In this document: positions 54,604 to 63,391 of the stretch, one piece after another
How the letters are laid out: each line of letters begins with the position of its first letter
Numbering within the stretch: position 1 is the stretch's first letter
NCBI GenBank assembly: GCA_041906185.1
Contig: JAYRJQ010000002.1
Location: 220,633 to 284,632 of the forward strand
DNA length: 64,000 nt
Source of the DNA: Roseateles_B sp041906185
GTDB taxonomy: Bacteria > Pseudomonadota > Gammaproteobacteria > Burkholderiales > Burkholderiaceae_C
Reading direction: 5' to 3'
Program-made: the position numbers and the translations under genes
The notes under the pieces: generated by a model
Database searches by the model: none
What the model was told of the DNA's origin: nothing
The model's input: only the letters and a program-made list of their open reading frames with translations

Positions 54604-55413
54604 ATGTGGATCGACACCCACTGCCACCTGGACGCGCCCGAGTTCGACGCTGACCGGGACGCCGTGGTCGCACGGGCCCGCGAGGCCGGTGTGCAGCAGA
54701 TGGTGCTGCCGGCCGTGGCCGCCTTTGACTTCGACACGGTGCACGCGCTGGCGCATCGGCACGGCTTTGCCTATGCGCTGGGCATCCATCCGCTCTATGT
54801 GATGCAGGCCCAGGCGCAAGACCTGACCCTGCTGGCCGACCGGCTCCACGCCTGGCGCGACGACCCGCGGCTGGTGGCCGTCGGCGAGATCGGGCTGGAC
54901 TTCTTCGTGCCGGGGCTCGACGCCGCCGTGCAGCAGCAGTTCTACCTGGCCCAGCTCAAGCTCGCGCGCCAGCAGGCGCTGCCGGTGCTGCTGCATGTGC
55001 GGCGCAGTGCCGACCCGTTGCTGGCGGGGCTACGCCGCATCCCTGTCGAAGGCGGCATCGCCCATGCCGTCAACGGCAGCGAGCAGCAGGCGCAGGCCTT
55101 CTGCGCACTGGGCTTTCGGCTCGGCTTCGGCGGCACGCTCACCTTCGAGCGCTCGCTGCAGATCCGGCGGCTGGCGGCCTCGCTGCCGGCCGAGGCGCTG
55201 GTGCTGGAAACGGACGCCCCCGACATCCCGCCGCACTGGCTCTACAAGACGGCGGCACAGCGGGCCGCGGGTGAGCGCAGCCGCAACGAGCCCGCCGAGC
55301 TGCCGCGCATCGGCGCCGAGCTGGCCCGGCTGCGCGGCCTCGGCCCGGCCGAGACCGCCGCCCTGACCGCCGCGAACGCCCGGGCCGCGCTGCCACGGCT
55401 CGCGGCGCTCTGA
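54604..55413 (+). CDS. TatD family metal-dependent hydrolase
   Basis: The 269-residue TIM-barrel amidohydrolase has DTHCHLD (4-10), GIHP, VGEIGLDFF, LHVRRS, AHAVNGS and ETDAPDIPP motifs for the two-metal site. Family members are 3'-5' DNases or D-aminoacyl-tRNA-related hydrolases. It resembles YjjV in size. It follows purU by 16 nt and precedes a glycosyltransferase by 16 nt. One copy of the dispersed 15-mer is read AQDLTLL. Confidence 0.9.
   Translation: MWIDTHCHLDAPEFDADRDAVVARAREAGVQQMVLPAVAAFDFDTVHALAHRHGFAYALGIHPLYVMQAQAQDLTLLADRLHAWRDDPRLVAVGEIGLDFFVPGLDAAVQQQFYLAQLKLARQQALPVLLHVRRSADPLLAGLRRIPVEGGIAHAVNGSEQQAQAFCALGFRLGFGGTLTFERSLQIRRLAASLPAEALVLETDAPDIPPHWLYKTAAQRAAGERSRNEPAELPRIGAELARLRGLGPAETAALTAANARAALPRLAAL
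54816..54830 (+). repeat. Copy 6 of recurrent 15-mer GCAAGACCTGACCCT
   Basis: Exact copy in the TatD-family gene, read CAA GAC CTG ACC CTG. Confidence 0.85.
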
Positions 55414-55429
55414 GCGCAGGGGGACCGCC

Positions 55430-56749
55430 ATGCGCCGCATCGGCCTGCTGACCTGGGGAAGCCACGGCGACATCCGGCCCTTCCTGGCGCTGGCCGGCGG
55501 GCTGCAGGCGGCCGGGCATGCGGTGCACCTCGTGGTCATCGCGCTGGACGACACCCATGCCGGGCTGCAGTCCTCGCAGGGTGCCCGCGTCACGGTGCTG
55601 ACGCCGCTGAAGCTCTCGCCCGAGCAGGCGAGGGCGTATGGCGAGGCCGCCTACCGGGAGCGCAATCCGCTGCGGCAGCTCGACGCCATCCTGCGGCTGT
55701 GCTTCGCGCCGGCGCAAGGCGCCATCTTCGAGGCCGCCCGGCAGCTGTGCGAGACCTCCGACGTGGTGATCGGCCATTACGTGATGCACCCGCTGCAGAT
55801 CGCCGCGGAACTGGCGGGGCGGCCCTACGTGGGCGTGCAGCTCTCGCCGGTCGGCATTCCGAGCGCCTTTGCCCACCCGTCGGCGCCGGCGTGGCTGGGC
55901 CGCGTCGGCCATCGCCTGCTGTGGAAGCTCACGCGGCTGGCGGTGCATCGCGTGGTCGCACCCTACGTCAACGGTTTGCGGCGCGAGGTGGAGCTGCCGC
56001 CGGTGCGGGATGTCCTGCGCGAGGTCTGGCTGTCGCCGACGCTGAACCTGGTGGCGGTCAGCCCGCAGCTCTGCCCCCGTCCGCCCGACTGGCCCGCGCA
56101 CCTCGAGGTCTGCGGCTTCCTGGACATGCCCAACGAGGGCCTGGAAGGCACGATGCCAGCCGGCCTAGAAGACTTCCTGGCCGCGGGGGAGGCGCCCATC
56201 TACCTGACGCTGGGCAGCTGGATGCCCCGCGAGATCGAGGCCCAGACCCGGGTGCTGGCGCTGATGACCGAGGCGGCGGCGCGGGCCGGCTGCCGCGCGA
56301 TCATCCAGTGCCATGACGCGGCGGCCTGCGGCTTCGCGTCGGATGCGCGGGTGCTGTTCGTGCCGATCGCGCCGCACCAGCGGATTTTTCCGCGCTGCCG
56401 GGCGGTGGTCCACCATGGCGGCGCAGGCACCACGCAATCGGCGACACAGGCGGGCGTGCCGTCCGTCGTCATCGCCCATATCAGCGAGCAGCGCTTCTGG
56501 GCGGGCGCCCTGCGGCGGCTGGGCGTCGCGGGATCGGCGCTGGACCGGCGCAGCGTCACGGCGCACTCGCTGGCCGCGGCCCTGCGGCGCGTGATGGCCG
56601 ATCCGCAGATGGCGGCCCGCGCCCGCGAGGCGGCGCGGGCCATGCAGGGCGAGGACGGCGTGGCCGCGGCCGTGCGCGGCCTGGAGCGCCGCTTCAGCCG
56701 CATCGACCGGAGCGGCGAGAGCGGCGGGAACGGCGGACCGGGGCGCTGA
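55430..56749 (+). CDS. UGT-type glycosyltransferase (GT1/GT28-like)
   Basis: The 439-residue GT-B fold protein has the N-terminal TWGSHGDIRPFLALAGGL motif of sterol- and macrolide-glucosyltransferases. The C-terminal donor site is VVHHGGAGTTQSA, and LTLGSW lies before it. The acceptor is unknown; a lipid or secondary metabolite is likely by family. AGGGGGA precedes the ATG. It is convergent with mscS, the two stops lying 4 bp apart. Confidence 0.88.
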   Translation: MRRIGLLTWGSHGDIRPFLALAGGLQAAGHAVHLVVIALDDTHAGLQSSQGARVTVLTPLKLSPEQARAYGEAAYRERNPLRQLDAILRLCFAPAQGAIFEAARQLCETSDVVIGHYVMHPLQIAAELAGRPYVGVQLSPVGIPSAFAHPSAPAWLGRVGHRLLWKLTRLAVHRVVAPYVNGLRREVELPPVRDVLREVWLSPTLNLVAVSPQLCPRPPDWPAHLEVCGFLDMPNEGLEGTMPAGLEDFLAAGEAPIYLTLGSWMPREIEAQTRVLALMTEAAARAGCRAIIQCHDAAACGFASDARVLFVPIAPHQRIFPRCRAVVHHGGAGTTQSATQAGVPSVVIAHISEQRFWAGALRRLGVAGSALDRRSVTAHSLAAALRRVMADPQMAARAREAARAMQGEDGVAAAVRGLERRFSRIDRSGESGGNGGPGR

Positions 56750-56753
56750 GCCC

Positions 56754-57566
56754 TTAGCGGTTGCGCGGCGTGATCGGCGTTTCCGGCACCGGGTAGCCGG
56801 CGGCGCCGAAGGTGGCTACCACCGCCTTGTGCGTGTCGAAGTAGACCTGCCAGTAGTGGTCCGTGTGCGTGTAGGGGCGCACGCAGAGCAGGGGGCCTTC
56901 GGGCGTGAAGCTCAGGATCTCGACATCGGGTGCGGGCGTGGTCGCCACGTTCGGGATCTGCGCCAGGGCCGCCTTCAGCCGCGCGATGGCGTCCAGCGGG
57001 TCGACGCTGTTGGCGATCTTGGCAACGCAGTCCACGCGGCGGTGCGGCAGCGTCGAGTAGTTCTGGATGGTGTCCGAGAAGATCTTGTTGTTCCCGATGA
57101 TGGTCTGCACGTTGTCCGGCGTGACCAGCGTGGTGCCGAAGAGGCCGATCTCCAGCACGGTCCCCGTGACGCCGCCCACCTGCACGAAGTCGCCCACCTT
57201 GAAGGGGCGCAGGACCTGCATGAAGACGCCCGCGGCGAAGTGGGTCAGCAGGCCGCCCCAGGCGGTGCCGATGGCCAGGCCCGCGCCGGCCAGCAGGGCG
57301 GCGAAGGAGGTGGTGTGGATGCCGAAGATGTCCAGGATCGCCAGCACCAGGACGATGTTCAGGATGACCGACAGAATGGAGCGCAGGTAGTTCGAGAGCG
57401 TCGAGTCGATGCGCTTGCCGCGCTCCATCGCCGCCCCGACCAGGCGGATCACGAGGCTGATGATCCAGCGGCCGATGATCCATGCCGCCAGCGCGGCCAG
57501 CACCTTGAGTCCAAAATCGGTGCCCTGGGTGCGCAGGAACTCCCAGATGGCTTCGGTATTCAACAT
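56754..57566 (-). CDS. mscS: Small-conductance mechanosensitive channel (MscS family)
   Basis: The 270-residue protein has three helices (near 18-38, 62-84 and 88-118). The pore-lining TM3 is Gly/Ala-rich (LLAGAGLAIGTAWGG) and leads into LRPFKVGDFVQVGGVTGTV, the MscS beta-domain entry. The C-terminal alpha/beta vestibule follows. GGAGGA lies 5 nt before the ATG at 57566. It opens under hypo-osmotic shock. Confidence 0.94.
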   Translation of the reverse strand: MLNTEAIWEFLRTQGTDFGLKVLAALAAWIIGRWIISLVIRLVGAAMERGKRIDSTLSNYLRSILSVILNIVLVLAILDIFGIHTTSFAALLAGAGLAIGTAWGGLLTHFAAGVFMQVLRPFKVGDFVQVGGVTGTVLEIGLFGTTLVTPDNVQTIIGNNKIFSDTIQNYSTLPHRRVDCVAKIANSVDPLDAIARLKAALAQIPNVATTPAPDVEILSFTPEGPLLCVRPYTHTDHYWQVYFDTHKAVVATFGAAGYPVPETPITPRNR

Positions 57567-57606
57567 GGCAATCCTCCGTGTGGTTTCTTGAGTGGATGTG
57601 ATCGAG

Positions 57607-58209
57607 ATGGCACGACGAACGCAGCCGGCAACCGGCCGGATGACAGCGGTCCCCATTGAAGCGGGTGGGGCGACGCCCGTGCTGCAGGGTTTGCCCGCCC
57701 TGGCTTCGCCGGGTGCCCGGCTGCTCGTGCTGGGCAGCTTCCCGAGTGTCGCCTCGCTCTCGGCGCAGCAGTATTACGGTCACCCGCGCAACCAGTTCTG
57801 GCCGCTGCTCTCGGCGCTATGGGGTCAGGACTTGCGTGCGCTGCCCTACGCGGCCCGCTGCGCTTACGCCTGCTCGCGGGGCCTGGCCCTGTGGGACGTC
57901 TATGCGAGCTGCCAGCGGGAGGGCAGCCTCGATGCCGACATCCGTGCCGCAGCGCCCAATGATTTGCAAGCGCTGGTGAACACCCTGCCGCAGCTGCGGG
58001 CAATCGCACACAATGGCGGGGAATCGGCGCGCAGCCTGCGCGTCACGCAAGCCCTCGGCCTGCCCGTGTTCCGCCTGCCCTCGTCCAGCCCGGCCAATGC
58101 CAGCTGGAGCTTCGAGCGCAAGCTCGCGGCCTGGCGCGAGGCGTTTGCCTTTGCCGGATTGCTGGATGAACACGAAGAAGAAGTCGGCGGGTCGCTCCGC
58201 CAGCCCTGA
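57607..58209 (+). CDS. DNA-deoxyinosine glycosylase, UDG superfamily family 6
   Basis: The protein has about 200 residues. The motif LGSFPSVASLS, with YYGHPRNQFWPLL, and the distal motif LPSSSPANASW identify the hypoxanthine-DNA glycosylase branch, which removes deaminated bases. The start is uncertain: GTG 57592, ATG 57607 or ATG 57640. It is divergent from mscS. Its last 44 nt overlap the next gene, so the downstream genes are coupled to it. Confidence 0.85.
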   Translation: MARRTQPATGRMTAVPIEAGGATPVLQGLPALASPGARLLVLGSFPSVASLSAQQYYGHPRNQFWPLLSALWGQDLRALPYAARCAYACSRGLALWDVYASCQREGSLDADIRAAAPNDLQALVNTLPQLRAIAHNGGESARSLRVTQALGLPVFRLPSSSPANASWSFERKLAAWREAFAFAGLLDEHEEEVGGSLRQP

Positions 58210-58984
58210 ATGGACGCCTGCGACGCTGTCGGAATTCGACGGCGTGCGTTTCCTGCACCTCGACAGCATCTGGGTCCAGGGCGCCATGCGCATCCGCAAG
58301 CCGCAGGTGCTGGAGCTCGAATACATCCAGCGCATGATGGCCTGGATGCTCTGGCGGGACAGCGAGTCCCTGCGCGAGGGCCACGCCGTGCAGCTGGGCC
58401 TGGGCGCCGCGGCCCTCACGCGCTTCTGCCACAAGGTGCTGCGCATGCAAACGACGGCGGTGGAGATCAACCCGACGGTCATCGCCGCCTGCCGCAGCTG
58501 GTTCCACCTGCCCGAGGACGACGAGCGCCTGACCGTGCTCAACCAGGACGCGGCCCGCTGGGTGGCCGACCCGGCCCATCTCCAGACCGTGCAGGTGCTC
58601 AATGTGGACCTCTACGACCACGAAGCCGCATTCCCCGTGCTGGACGACGAGGCCTTCTATGCCGCCTGCCATGGCGTGCTGGCCGATGGCGGGCTGATGA
58701 CCGTCAACCTCTTCGGCCGCGCGGCGAGCTTCGCGCGCAGCGCGGCGCGCATCGCCCGGGTCTTCGGCAGCGACCAGGTCTGGAGCCTCGCCCCGACGCG
58801 CGAAGGCAACACCGTGGTGGTGGCCGCCCGCGGCGTGCAGGTGCCCGACCGGGACGAGCTGGAGCGCCGCGCCGATAAGATCGAGGAGCGCTACGGCAGC
58901 CACGGCCTGCCGGCCCGCAAGTGGCTGCGGCTGGTGCGCCCGCTGCCGATGAGCATCCTCAACCAGATGTCGGAGCTGCCCTGA
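58166..58984 (+). CDS. Spermidine-synthase-like methyltransferase-fold protein
   Basis: The 272-residue Rossmann-fold protein has GLGAAALTRFCHK (the glycine-rich loop), TAVEINPTV (acidic residue at the end of strand 2) and NVDLYDHE, in the order seen in spermidine synthases. The substrate-binding aspartates are not obvious, so polyamine synthesis is uncertain. It overlaps the glycosylase gene by 44 nt, and its stop overlaps the ATG of the ATPase gene (TGATG). Confidence 0.75.
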   Translation: MNTKKKSAGRSASPEWTPATLSEFDGVRFLHLDSIWVQGAMRIRKPQVLELEYIQRMMAWMLWRDSESLREGHAVQLGLGAAALTRFCHKVLRMQTTAVEINPTVIAACRSWFHLPEDDERLTVLNQDAARWVADPAHLQTVQVLNVDLYDHEAAFPVLDDEAFYAACHGVLADGGLMTVNLFGRAASFARSAARIARVFGSDQVWSLAPTREGNTVVVAARGVQVPDRDELERRADKIEERYGSHGLPARKWLRLVRPLPMSILNQMSELP

Positions 58985-60777
58985 TGAACAGTGCCACGAG
59001 GAGCGAGGCCGCCGCGGTGTCTCAGCCGGCCGGTCGCCTGGAATGGCGCCCGCTGCTGCGCTGGCTGCAGGAGGACGGCGTGATCGACGCCGAGACGGCC
59101 CAGCGCGTGGAGCAGCGCTTCGGGGCAGGCGACAGCGCCCAGCACCCGCTGCTGCGCCTGGCCGGGGCCGCCATGCACCGCGTCTCCAACGGCAAGCTGC
59201 TGGACATCGAGGCGCTCACGGCCTGGCTGGCCGAGCGCGCCCGCATTCCCTACCTGCGCATCGATCCGCTGAAGGTCGATGTCGGCCGCGTCTCCGACGT
59301 GATGTCGGTCGGCTATGCCGAGGCCAAGCGCTGCCTGCCCGTGCAGTTCGGCCTGATGGACATCACCGTCGCGACCTGCGAGCCCTTCGACATCGCCTGG
59401 GTGGAGCAGATTTCGGCCCACACGCGCAAGCAGATCAAGCTGGTGGTGGCGAGTCCCAATGAGATCTCGCGCTACACGACCGAGTTCTTCACGCTGGCCA
59501 AGTCCGTGCGCGAGGCCGCGAAGTCGGGCGCCGTCGCGCCGTCGGCGAGCTTCGAGCAGCTCGTCGAGCTGGGCCGCTCCAACAAGCAGCTCGACGCGAA
59601 CGACCAGGGCATCGTGCAGGTCGTGGACTGGCTGTGGCAGTACGCCTTTGACCAGCGCGCCAGTGACATCCACCTGGAGCCGCGCCGCGAGCTCGGGCTG
59701 ATCCGCTTCCGCATCGACGGTGTGCTGCACACCGTCTACCAGCTGCCGCCCACGGTGCTCAGCGCGATGGTCTCGCGCATCAAGCTGCTCGGCCGGATGG
59801 ACGTCGTCGAACGGCGCCGGCCGCTGGACGGCCGCATCAAGACGCGCAACCCGATCGGCGAGGAGGTCGAGATGCGGCTCTCCACGCTGCCGACCGCCTT
59901 CGGCGAGAAGATGGTCATGCGCATCTTCGATCCCGACAACGCCGTCAAGGATCTCAGCGAGCTGGGCTTCTCCCGCCACGACGCCGAGCGCTGGAACCGC
60001 CTGGTGGCCAAGCCGCACGGCATCATCCTCGTCACCGGCCCCACCGGCAGCGGCAAGACGACCACGCTCTACTCGACGCTCAAGCGCCTGGCGACGGACG
60101 AGGTCAACGTCTGCACCATCGAGGACCCGATCGAAATGATCGAGCCCGCCTTCAACCAGACGCAGGTGCAGTCGGCGATTGACTTCAACTTCGCGGAAGG
60201 CCTGCGGGCGCTCATGCGGCAGGACCCGGACATCATCATGGTCGGCGAAATCCGGGACCTCGAGACCGCGGAGATGGCCATCCAGGCCTCGCTGACGGGC
60301 CACCTGGTGTTCAGCACCCTGCACACGAACGACTCCGTGTCCGCCGTGACCCGCCTGCTGGACCTGGGCGTGCCGTCCTACCTGATCAACGCGACCGTGA
60401 TCGGCGTACTGGCCCAGCGGCTCGTACGCACGCTGTGCGAGCACTGCAAGCAGCCGGACGACAGCGTCACCGCCGACATGCTCAACGACACGCTCAAGCC
60501 CTGGCGCATGAACGGCAAGGTCCGGGCCTGCAAGCCCGTGGGCTGCCTCGAGTGCCGCAACACCGGCTTCCGGGGGCGAGCCGGCCTGTACGAACTGCTC
60601 GTGCTCGACGAGGCCGTTCGCAAGCACCTCAATGCCGAGGCCGACACCACGGCCATCCGGCGGCAGGCCATGCAGGAAGGGCTGCGCCCCCTCCGTCTGG
60701 CAGGCGCCATGAAGGTCGCCGAGGGGCTCACCACGCTGGATGAGGTGCTGCGCAGCACACCGGAGTGGGCGCACTGA
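58984..60777 (+). CDS. GspE/PilB-type secretion ATPase, orphan
   Basis: The 597-residue protein has an N-terminal GspE-II (N1/N2) domain (about 15-170) and a RecA-like ATPase with Walker A GPTGSGKTT, Asp box TIEDPIEM, Walker B DIIMVGEIRD and His box HTNDSVSAV. A four-cysteine zinc motif follows (CEHC, then CLEC). The sequence fits type II secretion or type IV pilus assembly, but no other gsp or pil gene is nearby. It ends a three-gene overlapping operon. Confidence 0.9.
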   Translation: MNSATRSEAAAVSQPAGRLEWRPLLRWLQEDGVIDAETAQRVEQRFGAGDSAQHPLLRLAGAAMHRVSNGKLLDIEALTAWLAERARIPYLRIDPLKVDVGRVSDVMSVGYAEAKRCLPVQFGLMDITVATCEPFDIAWVEQISAHTRKQIKLVVASPNEISRYTTEFFTLAKSVREAAKSGAVAPSASFEQLVELGRSNKQLDANDQGIVQVVDWLWQYAFDQRASDIHLEPRRELGLIRFRIDGVLHTVYQLPPTVLSAMVSRIKLLGRMDVVERRRPLDGRIKTRNPIGEEVEMRLSTLPTAFGEKMVMRIFDPDNAVKDLSELGFSRHDAERWNRLVAKPHGIILVTGPTGSGKTTTLYSTLKRLATDEVNVCTIEDPIEMIEPAFNQTQVQSAIDFNFAEGLRALMRQDPDIIMVGEIRDLETAEMAIQASLTGHLVFSTLHTNDSVSAVTRLLDLGVPSYLINATVIGVLAQRLVRTLCEHCKQPDDSVTADMLNDTLKPWRMNGKVRACKPVGCLECRNTGFRGRAGLYELLVLDEAVRKHLNAEADTTAIRRQAMQEGLRPLRLAGAMKVAEGLTTLDEVLRSTPEWAH

Positions 60778-60874
60778 GCCTTTATGCCGGCTTGTGGCGT
60801 CTTACGTGGAAACCACAGCCGGTCTCCCGGGGGCGCTGCCTAGAATCAATCGACAACATCAAGAGAGGCGCTCT

Positions 60875-61336
60875 GTGAAGATCAAGAGCCAACGAGACTT
60901 CTGGTCCGGTTTGCTGTTCCTGCTGGTCGGCCTGACCTTTGCCTGGGGCGCCACGGAGTACCAGTTCGGGTCCTCCGCCAAGCCCGGCCCCGGCTACTTC
61001 CCTTTCAGCCTCGGCGTCCTGCTCGCGGTGCTGGGCGGGATGGTGCTGTTCAAGGCCGTCACCATCGAGTCCGCCGAAGGGGACCCCATCGGCCCCATCG
61101 CCTGGCGCCCGCTGCTGATCATCGTCGGCGCCATCGCCCTGTTCGGCCTGGCCCTGCCGCAGTTGGGCCTGGTGGTGACGCTGCCGCTGCTGGTCTTCAT
61201 CTCCTCGCTCGCGGGCGACGAGTTCCACTGGCGGGACGCCCTGATCAGCGCCGTGGTGCTCACCGCCGGCAGCTGGGTGATCTTCGTCTGGGGGCTGAAG
61301 CTCACCATTCCGGTCTGGCCCGTGTTCCTGGCTTGA
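60875..61336 (+). CDS. tctB: Tripartite tricarboxylate transporter small membrane subunit TctB
   Basis: The 153-residue membrane protein has four hydrophobic segments (near 10-27, 43-63, 78-110 and 125-146). The GPGYFP motif after the first helix is typical. The start is a GTG at 60875 with GAGAGG 6 nt upstream. It forms the inner-membrane complex with TctA, encoded 9 nt downstream. Confidence 0.9.
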   Translation: MKIKSQRDFWSGLLFLLVGLTFAWGATEYQFGSSAKPGPGYFPFSLGVLLAVLGGMVLFKAVTIESAEGDPIGPIAWRPLLIIVGAIALFGLALPQLGLVVTLPLLVFISSLAGDEFHWRDALISAVVLTAGSWVIFVWGLKLTIPVWPVFLA

Positions 61337-61345
61337 GGAGTGACC

Positions 61346-62854
61346 ATGAGCCTGATTGACAACCTCCTGCTTGGATTCCAGACGGCGCTGACCTTCCAGA
61401 ATCTGCTCTATGCCTTCCTGGGCGCCATGCTCGGCACGCTGATCGGTGTGTTGCCCGGCCTCGGGCCGGTCGCGACCATCGCGATGCTGCTGCCGTCCAT
61501 CTACTCGCTGGATGCCACGCCGGCCCTCATCATGCTGGCCGGCATCTATTACGGCGCGCAGTACGGCGGCTCCACCACCGCCATCCTGATCAACGTGCCG
61601 GGCGAGTCCAGCTCCGTGGTGACGGCCATCGACGGCTACCAGATGGCCCGCCAGGGGCGCGCGGGTGCCGCGCTGGCCGTGGCGGGGCTCGGGTCCTTCT
61701 TCGCCGGCTGCGTGGGCACGATCATCATTGCCGCCTTCGCGCCTCCGCTGACCGAGATGGCCTTCAAGTTCGGCCCGGCGGAGTACTTCTCGCTGATGGT
61801 GCTCGGCCTCATCGGCGCGGTGGTCCTGGCCTCCGGCTCGCTGGTGAAGGCCATCAGCATGATCGTGCTGGGGCTGCTTCTGGGGCAGATCAACACGGAC
61901 GTGATCTCCGGCACGCCGCGCTTCTCCTTTGACATTCCGGAGCTTTCGGACGGCATTGGCTTCGTCGTGATCGCGATGGGCGTCTTCGGCTTTGGCGAGA
62001 TCATTGCCAATCTGGGGCAGCCGGCGGAGCACCGGGAGGTCTTCACCAAGGAAGTGAAGGGCCTGTGGCCGACCAAGGAGGACTTCCAGGACGCCTGGCC
62101 TGCCGTGCTGCGTGGGACGGCGCTGGGCTCCGTCCTGGGGGTGCTCCCGGGTGGCGGCGCGCTGCTGGCGTCCTTTGCTGCGTACACCCTGGAGAAGAAA
62201 GTGGCGCGCAAGCCCCGCCATCCGTTCGGCAAGGGCGCCATCCAGGGCGTCGCCGGGCCGGAGAGCGCCAACAATGCCGGCGCGCAGACCAGCTTCATCC
62301 CGATGCTGACCCTGGGCATTCCGCCCAATGCCGTGATGGCCCTGATGGTGGGCGCGATGACGATCAAGGGCATCCAGCCCGGTCCGCAGGTCATGACGAG
62401 CAATCCGGAGCTGTTCTGGGGCCTGATCGCCTCGATGTGGGTGGGCAACCTGATGCTGGTGGTGCTGAACCTGCCGCTGATCGGCATGTGGATCAAGCTG
62501 CTGTCCGTTCCCTATCGCTTCCTGTTCCCGGCCATCGTGGTGTTCTGCTGCATTGGTACCTACACGCTGAACAACAATGCCTTCGATGTCTATCTGACGG
62601 CGGGCTTCGCGCTGCTGGGCTATGTCTTCTACAAGCTGAGCTGCGAGCCAGCGCCGCTGCTGCTCGGTTTCATCCTCGGTCCGATGATGGAAGAGAACCT
62701 GCGCCGCGCACTGCTGCTGTCGCGGGGCGACTGGGGCACCTTCGTCAGCCGGCCGCTGTCGGCCGGGCTGCTGGCTGCGGCGTTCCTGCTCATCCTGGTG
62801 GTGATGCTGCCGTCCATTCGCTCCAAGCGCGAAGAGGCGTTCCAGGAAGACTGA
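61346..62854 (+). CDS. tctA: Tripartite tricarboxylate transporter large permease TctA
   Basis: The 502-residue permease has about 12 helices. It shows the TctA signature GVLPGLGPVATIAMLLP near residues 36-52, YYGAQYGGSTTAILINVPGE, and NNAGAQTSFIPMLTLGIP. It imports carboxylates using the ion gradient together with TctB and a periplasmic TctC protein, which is not in the window. GAGGAG lies 6 nt before the ATG; a GTG at 61340 is less likely. Confidence 0.94.
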   Translation: MSLIDNLLLGFQTALTFQNLLYAFLGAMLGTLIGVLPGLGPVATIAMLLPSIYSLDATPALIMLAGIYYGAQYGGSTTAILINVPGESSSVVTAIDGYQMARQGRAGAALAVAGLGSFFAGCVGTIIIAAFAPPLTEMAFKFGPAEYFSLMVLGLIGAVVLASGSLVKAISMIVLGLLLGQINTDVISGTPRFSFDIPELSDGIGFVVIAMGVFGFGEIIANLGQPAEHREVFTKEVKGLWPTKEDFQDAWPAVLRGTALGSVLGVLPGGGALLASFAAYTLEKKVARKPRHPFGKGAIQGVAGPESANNAGAQTSFIPMLTLGIPPNAVMALMVGAMTIKGIQPGPQVMTSNPELFWGLIASMWVGNLMLVVLNLPLIGMWIKLLSVPYRFLFPAIVVFCCIGTYTLNNNAFDVYLTAGFALLGYVFYKLSCEPAPLLLGFILGPMMEENLRRALLLSRGDWGTFVSRPLSAGLLAAAFLLILVVMLPSIRSKREEAFQED

Positions 62855-62886
62855 CCGGCCAGCGAGAGGCTGGCAGACGGGCGCCA

Positions 62887-62910
62887 GAGGAGGGCCGGGA
62901 GGCCCTCCTC
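62887..62910 (+). terminator. Terminator of tctBA
   Basis: A perfect 10-bp stem GAGGAGGGCC / GGCCCTCCTC with loop GGGA, then AAGAATTTCTTG. It insulates tctBA from the rRNA promoters. Confidence 0.7.
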
Positions 62911-62930
62911 AAGAATTTCTTGCGAAAGTC

Positions 62931-62960
62931 TTGCTCTGGCCGAAAAAGCTGTGCTACAGT
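62931..62960 (+). promoter_or_regulatory. Candidate rRNA promoter P1
   Basis: -35 TTGCTC (62931-62936) and -10 TACAGT (62955-62960), 18-bp spacing. It is weaker than P2. Confidence 0.45.
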
Positions 62961-63120
62961 CTAAGGCTTCGCTGCTGATGCAGTGCTTCGAAACGAAGCG
63001 CAAACAGAAGCAGCGGGGCGCAAAGAGATTTCGGTCTTGATGCGCGGCGAGATCTGAATGTTTCGCCAAGCGGTTTGAAGGTTTCGAAATGAAGTTTCGA
63101 AAATAAATTTTCAAAAACGC

Positions 63121-63150
63121 TTGACGATACGAAAGAAATTCAGTCATAAT
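63121..63150 (+). promoter_or_regulatory. Candidate rRNA promoter P2
   Basis: -35 TTGACG (63121-63126) and -10 CATAAT (63145-63150), 18-bp spacing. A/T-rich tracts just upstream (AAATAAATTTTCAAAAA) resemble an UP element. Transcription would start about 240 nt before the 16S gene. Confidence 0.65.
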
Positions 63151-63233
63151 CTCGCTTCTCTGCTGATGACAAGTCAGCGACGCAAAACGAAGCGGCAGGC
63201 AGCGAAAGCAGCTGGCAGCAAGAGTTGAGCGGA

Positions 63234-63243
63234 TGTTCTTTAA
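63234..63243 (+). promoter_or_regulatory. boxA-like antitermination site
   Basis: TGTTCTTTAA matches the boxA core (TGCTCTTTA) for NusB/NusE loading. It sits about 150 nt before the 16S start, the usual place in rRNA leaders. Confidence 0.7.
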
Positions 63244-63391
63244 GAATTCACAGCCGATAAGCGTGGGCGTTTGAAGCGAAGTGCTGGTAGTCAGAGATGA
63301 TTGCCAAGTCCTTTGGACTTTAAACGCTCACGGATAGAGAATGAAGCTATGAAAATAGTCTTTGTTCGATTCCGTTGAGTAATCAAGATCG

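Larger units (their letters stand above)
62855..63391 (+). promoter_or_regulatory. rRNA operon leader region
   Basis: 537 bp without a protein gene. It contains the tctA terminator, two promoter candidates, AT-rich UP-like DNA, boxA, and a stem near 62984-62998 (GCTTCG-AAA-CGAAGC). Base composition shifts towards AT, as expected for an rRNA leader. Confidence 0.8.

Noticed and set aside
58984..60777. Start of a type II secretion operon
   Set aside because: No other gsp or pil gene follows; the next genes are tctB and tctA.
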